This document shows, piece by piece, positions 1-7,358 of a stretch of DNA of 21,475 bases. This DNA is from CALCKU01 sp964607445. GTDB lineage: Bacteria; Pseudomonadota; Alphaproteobacteria; Caulobacterales; Maricaulaceae. The position numbers and the translations under genes are program-made. The first letter of the stretch is position 1. Each line of letters starts with the position of its first letter. The notes under the pieces were generated by a model. The model did no database searches. It was given only the letters and a program-made list of their open reading frames with translations, and was not told the origin of the DNA. The stretch spans positions 1 to 21,475 of the forward strand of contig CAZSKN010000039.1 of the NCBI GenBank assembly GCA_964607445.1, read 5' to 3'.

Positions 1-876
1 GAAGTTCTTAATAAACATTTGCCGCGCGGCGTGTTTAACATGGTTCAAGGCGGCGCAGATGTGGGAGCCGCTTTATCTGCCTCTAAAATAGATGCTGTCT
101 CTTTTACAGGCTCGGTTTCGACGGGCCGAAAAATTGCGCAAGCGGCCATTCAGAATATGGCGCGCGTGCAGTGCGAGATGGGCAGTAAGAACCCTATCGT
201 CATTACGAAAAATGCAGATATTGATTTGGCTGTGGCTCAATCTATTCACGGGGCCTTTGGCGCTTCGGGACAGAAATGCACAGCCTCTTCGCGTCTTATA
301 GTCGAAGCGCCAATCCATGATGAATTTGTCGAAAAACTCACCAAAGCGGCTGAGGCGAAAAAGGTAGGGCATGCCCTTGCCCAAGGTACGGAACTCGGGC
401 CGATTGTGTCTGAAAGCCAGATGCATAAAATTCTGGGATATATGGATTTAGCAAAAGATGAAGGTGGAACATTGGTTACAGGCGGTACGCGCCTAGAGCG
501 AGAGAAAGAGGGGTATTACCTCGCGCCAACTATTTTCACAGACACCCAGAATGATATGCGCGTCAACCGCGAAGAAGTCTTTGGGCCTATGACTTGTGTT
601 ATGAAGGTGGAGAGTTACGAAGAGGGAATTACACTTGCCAATGATACTGATTTTGGTCTTGCCGCGTCCGTTATCACAAATTCATTGAAAGAAGCCGAAC
701 ACTTTAAGCGTAATGCGAAATTTGGCAGTGTATTGGTAAATCTGGCGACCGCAGGTTTGGACTATCATGTGCCATTTGGCGGGCGTAATTCATCTAGCTA
801 CGGACCGCGAGAACAGGGTGAACATGCCAAGGATTTCTACACGATTATGAAAACGGCTTACACGAACCCGGGTTAA
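1..876 (+). CDS. Aldehyde dehydrogenase, C-terminal part (2-oxoglutarate-semialdehyde dehydrogenase-like)
   Basis: NAD(P)-dependent aldehyde dehydrogenase whose first ~200 residues lie outside the window; the frame is open from base 1. Seen: the 'SFTGSVSTGRKIA' cofactor loop, the general-base Glu in 'CEMGSKNP', the catalytic Cys in 'FGASGQKCTASSR', the 'EEVFGPM' strand and a 'YGPREQG..AKDFYT' C-terminus. That ending and the overall pattern resemble 2,5-dioxovalerate (2-oxoglutarate semialdehyde) dehydrogenases, which finish hydroxyproline and sugar-acid breakdown. The substrate is inferred from family resemblance only. It is followed after 3 bp by the M19-family gene, so the two are probably co-transcribed. 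The class is certain; the exact aldehyde is not. A semialdehyde from a hydroxyproline-betaine or pyridinium-betaine route would fit the neighbours. Confidence 0.9.
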   Translation, partial: EVLNKHLPRGVFNMVQGGADVGAALSASKIDAVSFTGSVSTGRKIAQAAIQNMARVQCEMGSKNPIVITKNADIDLAVAQSIHGAFGASGQKCTASSRLIVEAPIHDEFVEKLTKAAEAKKVGHALAQGTELGPIVSESQMHKILGYMDLAKDEGGTLVTGGTRLEREKEGYYLAPTIFTDTQNDMRVNREEVFGPMTCVMKVESYEEGITLANDTDFGLAASVITNSLKEAEHFKRNAKFGSVLVNLATAGLDYHVPFGGRNSSSYGPREQGEHAKDFYTIMKTAYTNPG

Positions 877-879
877 AAT

Positions 880-1857
880 ATGTTGATTATTGACGCTCTG
901 CAATATGTGAACTGGACCCGTGAGCTTTTTGAAGAGGCGAAGGCGGGCGGCGTCAATGCTATTCATGTGACCATCAGCTATTGGGAAAATACCGAAGCTA
1001 CATTGGCCAATATTGGCGATTGGCGGCGGCGGTTCCGCGATCATGCTGATTTGATAATGCCGGTCAGGACAGCGGCCGATATCCGCAAGGCCCAAAGTTC
1101 AGGCAAAGTCGGTATTATTTTGGGGTTTCAAAATTGCTCACCGATTGAAGATGATTTGCGTAAAGTCGAAATGTTGCACGAGCAAGGCGTACGGATTATG
1201 CAGCTTACCTATAATAATCAAAGCCTACTCGCGACAGGATGTTACGAAGACGGTGATAGCGGCGTGACGCGTTTTGGTCGTGAAGTTATCAAGGAAATGA
1301 ACCGTGTCGGTATGATTATTGATATGTCGCACAGCGCAGAGCACTCTACATTGCAGACAATTGAACTCTCGCAGCGCCCGATCGCCATCACCCATGCCAA
1401 CCCCGCGCGTTGGCATGACGCCCTGCGAAATAAATCTGACGATGTGCTAAAGGCGTTATCGCAGTCCGGCGGAATGCTTGGATTTTCCATGTACCCCTTT
1501 CATCTCAATAACGGCCCTGATTGCACACTAGATGATTTTTGCGGCATGATTATGGACACAGCCGAGCTTATGGGGATCAACCATATCGGACTGGGTTCAG
1601 ATCTTTGCCAAAATTGGGGCTATGAGACGCTGGAGTGGATGCGCAGCGGAACTTGGACTTTTAAACCGGATTACGGCGAAGGCAGTGCGTCTAATGCAGA
1701 TTGGCCGCGTCAACCCGATTGGTTCGGCAGTAGCTGTGATTTTGGAAATATTTCCGACGGGTTAAGATCAAAAGGCATGTCGCAAGATGATATAGAAAAA
1801 GTCATGGGTCTTAACTGGCTTCGGTTTTTCGAAACTGGGTTTAGTGGACGCGCATAA
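880..1857 (+). CDS. M19 (renal dipeptidase-like) family protein with a degenerate metal site
   Basis: A 325-aa TIM-barrel protein of the M19/membrane-dipeptidase superfamily, with no signal peptide. Seen: 'GIILGFQN' (~78-85), 'IIDMSHSAEHS' (His151), 'ITHANPAR' (His172) and 'IGLGSDL' (Asp241), in M19 order. Known: classical enzymes bind two zincs through an N-terminal His-x-Asp, a Glu and two His. Here the His-x-Asp is absent (N-terminus 'LIIDALQYVNW') and the Glu position reads Gln or Asn, while both later His remain. From memory, Pseudomonas aeruginosa PA5396, next to the dimethylglycine genes dgcA/dgcB, shows the same changes. That makes a role in betaine breakdown more likely than peptide hydrolysis; the reaction is unknown. 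The ATG lies 3 bp after the upstream stop, and the stop overlaps the next ATG by one base (TAATG). Confidence 0.85.
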   Translation: MLIIDALQYVNWTRELFEEAKAGGVNAIHVTISYWENTEATLANIGDWRRRFRDHADLIMPVRTAADIRKAQSSGKVGIILGFQNCSPIEDDLRKVEMLHEQGVRIMQLTYNNQSLLATGCYEDGDSGVTRFGREVIKEMNRVGMIIDMSHSAEHSTLQTIELSQRPIAITHANPARWHDALRNKSDDVLKALSQSGGMLGFSMYPFHLNNGPDCTLDDFCGMIMDTAELMGINHIGLGSDLCQNWGYETLEWMRSGTWTFKPDYGEGSASNADWPRQPDWFGSSCDFGNISDGLRSKGMSQDDIEKVMGLNWLRFFETGFSGRA

Positions 1858-3578
1858 TGCAGGAACATGCGACGCATATCAGTGATGCTGATCTGACATT
1901 ACGTCCTGCTAATGTCGTTATGGATTTGGACCGCCTTGGAACGCTTTACCCGTATCCGCTGAGTTTCATGCGAAGCCTTCTGCGCCGTATTATGCGGGAG
2001 GGGTGGGATATTGTACCTGCATTATTTGACCTCACGCCCCAAGGCTATGGTGATGTTGTCTATGAAGTTACAACGCCCAAGGCCGTTTTTAGTTATGTGA
2101 TTTTTTCAAAATACCTTGACCCTCGCAAACGAAGCGACCGCGTTATAGCCCAAGACTGGGATATGACTGTCACGCTTTGCGAGGGAAACGTCGATAAGAC
2201 ACGGCTTAATTTTTTGAAACAGAATGTCCCGTTACAGGAAATGGGGCGCGTGGATTCAAAATGTTTTGTTCTCTCGCGAGCCAATAAAAGCGTACGAAAT
2301 TATGAATATGTCGTGGACGCGCTTTCTAAGGGGCAGCAGCCTGATCTGGATATTATGGCCAAGGTTGGATATTTATACCGCACCACGGCCGTTTATGGCA
2401 GCGGCAAATTTGGCATGGCCAATTGGGAAAAGGTGAGGGCGACTTACCCTGACTTCGCAACGCCCTTCGCAGCGGAAATGTTTTCTTGCTATCTCATTCG
2501 GCATTTCAGCCTTCAAAAGGCAGATTGGGTCGCAAAACATCGTTCACCTGAAACAGCCGTAGCGATGGATGAAGGCATTAAGCGTTATATCGGGATTGGA
2601 AATGCAACCGGGCTGGGCATGGCGCCCTATCTTATCAATCACCCATTGCTCATCGCCAATTGGATCGAGGTGCGCGAAACCGCTTTGGCACGCATAGTTG
2701 AATACGCTCTCCCTGATACAGAAAGTCGTGGGAATTTCGAGTGCTATGTTTTAAAAGCGATGCAGCATTTAGACGAGATAGCGACGGATAATGCAGAGCA
2801 AAATGCCATTAATGCGAGCGCTCGGTGTGAAATTGAACAGTGCTTGAACTGGTTTAATGCCAATAGAGAAAATATCACACATTGGTCGGTTTTAACCGAG
2901 CATACAGCCAAGGCTTATAAGGTTGAAACCCAAGAACTCATCAATGCGATTTTAACGGAGCTTTATGCCGATCTTATTCTAGATCTGGAGCGTAAGTTAA
3001 ATGTTGAGGAGAGTTATGAGATGGTGCCTCATATGAAGCTTTCGAAACTTAAGGCGCAGATAGAGACATATTACGATTGGGCCTTGGACTGTGATTTTAG
3101 TGACACCTCAGCCCTTGGAACGTTCTGGTACCGCTCGGAAGAAAAGCAGGAGCCGCGCTTGGGTAAGCGGTTTGATGAACCGGGCGCAGAGAAAGAAATG
3201 ATGATGTGCATCGCGCGTGATGTGTGCGAATGCTATAATAATTTAAAGCTATATATGGCGAAAGACGGGGATAAATCTGCCGCGCATTTTGCTTTTGACT
3301 ATCCGCAGCACCGTTACATCATAAGACGTATTCAAACCATGAGCACGACGCGGTATGGTGAAATTAGGGCTAACCTTCTGGACGTAGATGTTCTGCCAAT
3401 TCATCTCCTGCGCTGTAAGCTTTCCTTTTTCGGGGTAGGAAAATTTGACCCGCGTTCCAAAATGTGGGTGCGCAATACCATGTTCCAAGGCGCGCCTTTA
3501 GTGTCCGATATTGGCGATGACTTTGGCGATCATTGGTGTTTCCCCATAAGGCCTAATCTTGATGGCCAAACAGCTTAA
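1857..3578 (+). CDS. Conserved-looking protein of unknown function, 573 aa
   Basis: I do not recognise this protein as any characterised family. It is a long soluble-looking protein with no signal peptide or membrane segment. It has several Tyr/Trp/Cys-rich stretches and a distinctive motif 'GIGNATGLGMAPYLINHP' near residues 247-264, which may be the conserved core. The C-terminal region has many aromatic and charged residues ('FDYPQHRYIIRRIQTMSTTRYGEI'-type segment, near 480-505). The start is the ATG in TAATG, translationally coupled to the M19 gene. Its end overlaps the next gene by 17 bp. This tight coupling suggests a shared complex or pathway with the M19 protein, the dehydrogenase and the DUF3726-like protein. 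Function cannot be inferred beyond that context. Confidence 0.85.
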   Translation: MQEHATHISDADLTLRPANVVMDLDRLGTLYPYPLSFMRSLLRRIMREGWDIVPALFDLTPQGYGDVVYEVTTPKAVFSYVIFSKYLDPRKRSDRVIAQDWDMTVTLCEGNVDKTRLNFLKQNVPLQEMGRVDSKCFVLSRANKSVRNYEYVVDALSKGQQPDLDIMAKVGYLYRTTAVYGSGKFGMANWEKVRATYPDFATPFAAEMFSCYLIRHFSLQKADWVAKHRSPETAVAMDEGIKRYIGIGNATGLGMAPYLINHPLLIANWIEVRETALARIVEYALPDTESRGNFECYVLKAMQHLDEIATDNAEQNAINASARCEIEQCLNWFNANRENITHWSVLTEHTAKAYKVETQELINAILTELYADLILDLERKLNVEESYEMVPHMKLSKLKAQIETYYDWALDCDFSDTSALGTFWYRSEEKQEPRLGKRFDEPGAEKEMMMCIARDVCECYNNLKLYMAKDGDKSAAHFAFDYPQHRYIIRRIQTMSTTRYGEIRANLLDVDVLPIHLLRCKLSFFGVGKFDPRSKMWVRNTMFQGAPLVSDIGDDFGDHWCFPIRPNLDGQTA

Positions 3579-4415
3579 TCTTTCCGTTAATGAGCTATGG
3601 GCTCTGCTAAGGCGCACATTTGAAGCGCTATATGGACATGAGCGGGATTATTACGATATGGCGCGAACGGTACTGTGGTTGGAGTGCCACGGTCATGACG
3701 GTGTTGGGCAATTGATAGAGGCATTACCTGTTTTGGAGGCAAAAAATCTGCTCGAACCGCGTCTTTCAGAAGTCCGAACAGGACTTTACCATATTGACGG
3801 AAAAGGTCACAGTTTACTTTGCATAGGGCGGTCAATCTGCGATCTGGCTATGGCTTATGCGTCAGACTATGAAACCGCCTACATGGACATAGGCAATGTG
3901 AGTGATAGCAAAACCCTGATTGGGAGTTTGGCCTATGCTGCGTCTCAGGGGTTTTCAGGGATTGCCATCTGCGAGGATACTCTAGCGATCATTACGGCTT
4001 ATGCAAAGCACCCCACTCTGTATAAGACTAATCAGAACACAATGGGTTTGATATGTAGCCGAACAGAAGACCCATTGAATGCATTTATGGCTAAGAGGTT
4101 AGAGGTCTTAATGAGTACTGACGCTCAAAAAGAGACATATGCCGCCAGCCTTGAGCAGGGCGTACAAATCAAGAGCCCACATTATGACGCGCTCAACCTA
4201 ATAGCCAACAGGGTTCTGGTAGAGGCCACAGAGGCTTCGCGGCGGGGCGCNNNNNNNNNNNNNNNNNNNNNNNNNNNNNNNNNNNNNNNNNNNNNNNNNN
4301 NNNNNNNNNNNNNNNNNNNNNNNNNNNNNNNNNNNNNNNNNNNNNNNNNNACCTAATAGCCAACAGGGTTCTGGTAGAGGCCACAGAGGCTTCGCGGCGG
4401 GGCGCAGGTGAATGA
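3562..4415 (+). CDS. DUF3726-like protein, interrupted by a probably false assembly gap
   Basis: The N-terminus ('LNLSVNELWALLRRTFEAL' then 'MARTVLWLECHGHDGVGQLIEALP') resembles the DUF3726 family, a domain of unknown function; the match is from memory. The reading frame runs into a 100-N gap at 4251. The 55 bases before the gap (4196-4250) are repeated exactly after it (4351-4405). Merging the copies keeps the frame and gives a natural end '...EASRRGAGE' with TGA at 4413-4415, making a 232-aa protein. If the Ns are taken literally the frame is wrong and a false stop appears at 4354-4356. The ATG at 3562 is preferred over the adjacent TTG at 3559; an AAGG lies about 10 bp upstream. It overlaps the 573-aa gene, so the two products probably act together. 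Confidence 0.75.
4196..4405. other. 100-N scaffold gap flanked by identical 55-bp ends (probable false gap)
   Basis: Ns occupy 4251-4350. Bases 4196-4250 and 4351-4405 are identical over all 55 positions. A short exact overlap at both contig ends points to an assembler k-mer overlap left unmerged, not a biological direct repeat. Removing 155 bases restores the DUF3726-like reading frame, which supports this. Confidence 0.9.
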
Positions 4416-4425
4416 AGGAAAGTCG

Positions 4426-4554
4426 ATGGATATCGCGGTTCAAGATATTATCGCAAAACCGGCGGGGCTAGGTCCTCATCCACCTTCCGCGGTCTTTTGC
4501 CGCCTTTCGCCGTCTTTCATCGTTTCGCGCCGCGGCTACATGTCTTTGCCATAA
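4426..4554 (+). CDS. Possible small or truncated ORF, 42 aa
   Basis: An ATG follows AAGGA at a 6-base spacing, 10 bp after the stop of the DUF3726-like gene. It opens a 42-codon frame beginning 'MDIAVQDIIAKPAGLG' and ending at TAA. The start site is good, but the second half runs through a pyrimidine-rich stretch of repeated 'ctttcgcc'-like units and does not look like protein. It may be a real small protein, the surviving front of a decayed gene, or chance. I recognise no family. Confidence 0.3.
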   Translation: MDIAVQDIIAKPAGLGPHPPSAVFCRLSPSFIVSRRGYMSLP

Positions 4555-4674
4555 TAATCAAGCTTTCCATCAGACGGCTAAGTCAATGATAGTCCGGTTT
4601 TAAGGGGCAAAGACGGGCTGTCTTCAAGGCTTTTGGTCGGCCAAGCCGCGCCCCTATTAGCTTTGATACGTTTT

Positions 4675-4694
4675 AACCCGCAAGCCGGGTTTTG
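4675..4694 (+). terminator. Possible rho-independent terminator of the upstream plus-strand operon
   Basis: A 6-bp stem AACCCG/CGGGTT with a 5-base loop (CAAGC) runs into four T residues on the plus strand. It lies between the plus-strand operon ending at 4415 and the convergent gene ending at 4699. The stem is short and the T run weak. On the minus strand only two Us follow the stem. Confidence 0.4.
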
Positions 4695-4698
4695 AGGA

Positions 4699-6051
4699 TC
4701 AGCTCCAGGGGAAGGGACTATTAGATGTAGGGTGCAATTCGCCTTCGGCATAACGGCCAAACCGAAAAGGTTTTAGCAGTTCGGATGTTTCGCCCATAAT
4801 ATGCTGGGCGACTAATTTGCCAACGCCCAGCATTTTATATCCATGGTTGCTATCCGCGATGATGTAGCAATTTTCACAAAATTCATCAAAAACTGGAAAG
4901 CTGTCAGGGGTGAAACACCCGACACCGCCAGACGGGTCTTTGTGGTATTTTTCCATCGTGCCTTCAAAACGCTTATGACAATGGGCGAGCGCCGAGACCC
5001 ACATATGTGAAAATTCCGGAGAGGATATCCATTCAGGAGACGCCGGGCCATATGGATCGAGCTGTAGCTCGTCTACAGCTGTTTCAATGGGATAAGGCAT
5101 AGCGCCGCCCTGAACGCCTCCAAAATGGAAATCGGGCTTATAGTAAAGCCCCCAGATATTGCCTTCTTCTGTGAGGGTAGAGCCATCAACGGTAGATAAT
5201 AGGGCGGCATCAGTATCGACGTGCATGACAGGGGGGGGGCGACCTTGATTAGTTTTGAACATGTCAGGGTCGACATTTAGGACTCCTTCTTCGAGCTGCC
5301 AGAATGTCCACATGCCAATGTTGTTATGTATGACGCCGTCCGCACCTTTAATGTTCACTGTTTTTGGCAGTTCAAGCATGTTCCAGAAATCTCGGACCCA
5401 CGGCCCGGCGCCAATAACAACATAATCACAGGCGATGTCGCCTTTGGACGTCTTCACGGCTGTAATTGCTGATGAGGCGTTATTTGCGCGGTTAAAGCCG
5501 GTTACGGCTATACCTGAAATAATACGCACGCCTTCAGCTTGCGCCTTTGCGGCAAGGCCCTGCATGGATTTGGTGTTATTGGCGTAACCGCCGCGTTTTT
5601 CGTGTAGGACGGAGGTAATATTTTTAGCCTGCCAATCGCTATAAATGTCTTTCATATAGACCGTGCAATCGGTTTCGCCTTCGATGAATTCGCTCTCATA
5701 GCCAATGGCTTGTTGCTGTTCATAAATAGAGCTGACATCTTCATGCATAGTTTCACAGGATATCTGCATATAACCGACCGGGTGGTAAGAGTAACTCTCG
5801 GGATCTGTTTCCCAGACGTCTACAGAATGGGCCATTAATTCACGCATGGCGGGTTGATAATAATTATTTCGCACAACGCCGCAGGCAATCCCCGAGGCGC
5901 CGGCAGCTATTCCCTTCTTATCAAGAATTAAGATGTCTGCGCCGCTGCCTTTGCCCGCGGCTTTTAGGGCTTGTGCGAGGTGAAAAGCTGTGGAGAGACC
6001 GTGAATACCTGCGCCAATGATTACATATTTAGAGTGCCGTGGAATCGTCAT
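4699..6051 (-). CDS. DAO-family FAD-dependent oxidoreductase (sarcosine/dimethylglycine oxidase-like)
   Basis: A 450-aa flavoprotein of the D-amino-acid-oxidase fold family, which oxidises C-N bonds of amino acids and N-methylamino acids. Seen: an N-terminal dinucleotide motif 'VIIGAGIHGLSTA' (GxGxxG at 13-18), 'ASGIACGVVRNNYYQPAM' next to the flavin region, 'YVVIGAGPWVRDF' mid-protein and a C-terminal 'GVGCFTPDSFPVFD...DSNHGYKMLGVGK' closing the FAD site. The frame opens 24 codons earlier, but the ATG at 6051 has GGGAG upstream and begins directly before the FAD motif, so it is preferred. A run of nine Gs (5231-5239; C on the coding strand) encodes part of 'RPPPV'. The gene is divergent from the LysR regulator, a classic target arrangement. 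An N-methylated amino acid substrate is inferred from the neighbours. Confidence 0.85.
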   Translation of the reverse strand: MTIPRHSKYVIIGAGIHGLSTAFHLAQALKAAGKGSGADILILDKKGIAAGASGIACGVVRNNYYQPAMRELMAHSVDVWETDPESYSYHPVGYMQISCETMHEDVSSIYEQQQAIGYESEFIEGETDCTVYMKDIYSDWQAKNITSVLHEKRGGYANNTKSMQGLAAKAQAEGVRIISGIAVTGFNRANNASSAITAVKTSKGDIACDYVVIGAGPWVRDFWNMLELPKTVNIKGADGVIHNNIGMWTFWQLEEGVLNVDPDMFKTNQGRPPPVMHVDTDAALLSTVDGSTLTEEGNIWGLYYKPDFHFGGVQGGAMPYPIETAVDELQLDPYGPASPEWISSPEFSHMWVSALAHCHKRFEGTMEKYHKDPSGGVGCFTPDSFPVFDEFCENCYIIADSNHGYKMLGVGKLVAQHIMGETSELLKPFRFGRYAEGELHPTSNSPFPWS

Positions 6052-6150
6052 GAATATCTCCCGCCTGTAAGGCCGCTTTAGGCGTATATGTCGGGTGGCA
6101 CAATGTGTTCGAAAATTTATCAATCATTTTAATCGACAGACATAAGGGGC

Positions 6151-6211
6151 CGTTATATCCGATGAATTCGGTATGCTCCAATCGCAAATTCATTTACGGA
6201 TACAGATAACG
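6151..6211. promoter_or_regulatory. Large imperfect dyad in the divergent LysR/oxidoreductase promoter region
   Basis: The left arm CGTTATATCCGATGAATT (6151-6168) is complementary to the right arm at 6187-6211, which reads AATTCAT, CGGATA and TAACG separated by insertions of 3 and 4 bases. The inner ATGAATT/AATTCAT pairing is perfect. The dyad lies between the divergent starts at 6051 and 6259. It could hold paired LysR binding sites. Operator function is inferred. Confidence 0.45.
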
Positions 6212-6258
6212 TCGCCACATTATGAGTAGCTTTGATAGTAAAATTACGGAGATCGGTT

Positions 6259-7224
6259 GTGATTATACCGAATAATTTTGATCTTAGGACCCTTCAAGTC
6301 TTCGTTATGACGGCTGACAGAGGCGGGATGACCCAAAGTGCGCGGGCGTTGAAAATGACACAATCAGCCGTGTCTCAAACGATTTCTAAATTGGAGGATG
6401 CGATTGATGTGCAACTTTTTGATCGTACAGTCAGGCCGATAGGTTTAACTACAGGCGGTAAAATATTATTGGAACGGGCGCGCCAGATTATCAAAGATAC
6501 GCATGATACATTCCGTGAAACCCAGACGCTAGAACAGCGAAAATTTGTTACTTTAACGCTATCTATGACGGGGAGTATGTCAGCTGTTTTAGCGGCTAAA
6601 TTATATACCTCATTGCGGGACGTGTCGAGCTATTGGCGTATATGGGCAGGTCTATCCCCCCATCACAGGGAAGAGTTTCTATCGCATAATATTGATATTA
6701 TGGTGACAACTCGAAATGTTATGGAAGACGTTGCTAACCTTGAACGCAGAGTTATTTTCCAAGAGCCTTATGTTATGGTTTTTCCGAAAGACTATAAAGG
6801 TTCTGTCGATATTATGGACAATGCGCGAAAACTGCCTTTTCTGAGATATTCATTGCATTCTGCGCTTGGATTGCGAATTGAATCCCAACTCAATCGTCTC
6901 CGACTTAACTTCCCAAGAGTTATCGAATTTGACAATGCGCCCACACATACAATGGCCGTGGCCGAAGGTGCAGGTTGGGGGATTACGACTCCTCTATGTT
7001 TATTAAGCACGGCCGAGCATTTGGACCATGTCCAAATTCACCCCCTAACACGCGGGCAATTCTCCAGACGGTTTGATCTTATCGCGCGCGAAGATAGCCT
7101 GGGTGATATGCCCCTGAGAATAGCGGATGAGGCCCGCCGGCTTTTGCAAACAGACTGCATACCCAAAATATATGATTATGCCCCATGGATTGAAGAGACG
7201 TTTCATTGGGGCGGTGAGGTGTGA
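6259..7224 (+). CDS. LysR-family transcriptional regulator
   Basis: A 321-aa regulator with an N-terminal winged helix-turn-helix ('FDLRTLQVFVMTADRGG', 'MTQSARALKMTQSAVSQTIS', 'LFDRTVRPIGLTTGG', residues ~7-67). A LysR-type effector domain follows and runs to the C-terminus. The GTG at 6259 is chosen because GGAGA lies 6 bp upstream and the protein then begins just before the HTH; a TTG at 6232 lacks such a site. It faces away from the DAO-family oxidoreductase and stands ahead of the Rieske oxygenase, so it probably controls one or both. LysR proteins usually respond to a pathway substrate or intermediate, here presumably a betaine or its product (inference). Confidence 0.93.
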   Translation: MIIPNNFDLRTLQVFVMTADRGGMTQSARALKMTQSAVSQTISKLEDAIDVQLFDRTVRPIGLTTGGKILLERARQIIKDTHDTFRETQTLEQRKFVTLTLSMTGSMSAVLAAKLYTSLRDVSSYWRIWAGLSPHHREEFLSHNIDIMVTTRNVMEDVANLERRVIFQEPYVMVFPKDYKGSVDIMDNARKLPFLRYSLHSALGLRIESQLNRLRLNFPRVIEFDNAPTHTMAVAEGAGWGITTPLCLLSTAEHLDHVQIHPLTRGQFSRRFDLIAREDSLGDMPLRIADEARRLLQTDCIPKIYDYAPWIEETFHWGGEV

Positions 7225-7290
7225 ACCTTCAGCCTATCGATTACTGCGACATTTAGAAAAATAATACTGCAGTTTTAAAAGCGCTTATTA

Positions 7291-7307
7291 GCAATATTTG
7301 ATATTGC
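7291..7307. promoter_or_regulatory. Perfect 17-bp palindrome upstream of the Rieske oxygenase
   Basis: GCAATAT-TTG-ATATTGC: two 7-bp arms around a 3-base centre, 51 bp upstream of the ATG at 7359. The position and symmetry fit an operator for a dimeric regulator. It contains T-N11-A spacing compatible with LysR boxes. The regulator is inferred, not shown. Confidence 0.5.
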
Positions 7308-7358
7308 ATATTATTGGTTTTTAAGAATAGCTTGGGAAAACTGATACTGGAGATTAGC

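Noticed and set aside
4196..4405. 55-bp direct repeat as a mobile-element or attachment-site duplication
   Set aside because: The same exact length recurs at the only other gap and merging restores a gene, so an assembly artefact explains it.
4193..4443. Minus-strand frames running through the N gap near 4250
   Set aside because: They consist of the duplicated contig end plus Ns and disappear when the false gap is merged.
4470..4530. Repeated ctttcgcc-like units as a small tandem repeat or CRISPR-like array
   Set aside because: The units are irregular, short and without spacers; it is only a pyrimidine-rich low-complexity stretch.
6222..6275. 17-codon ATG frame before the LysR gene
   Set aside because: It has no Shine-Dalgarno and overlaps the LysR start in another frame; the GTG at 6259 is better supported.
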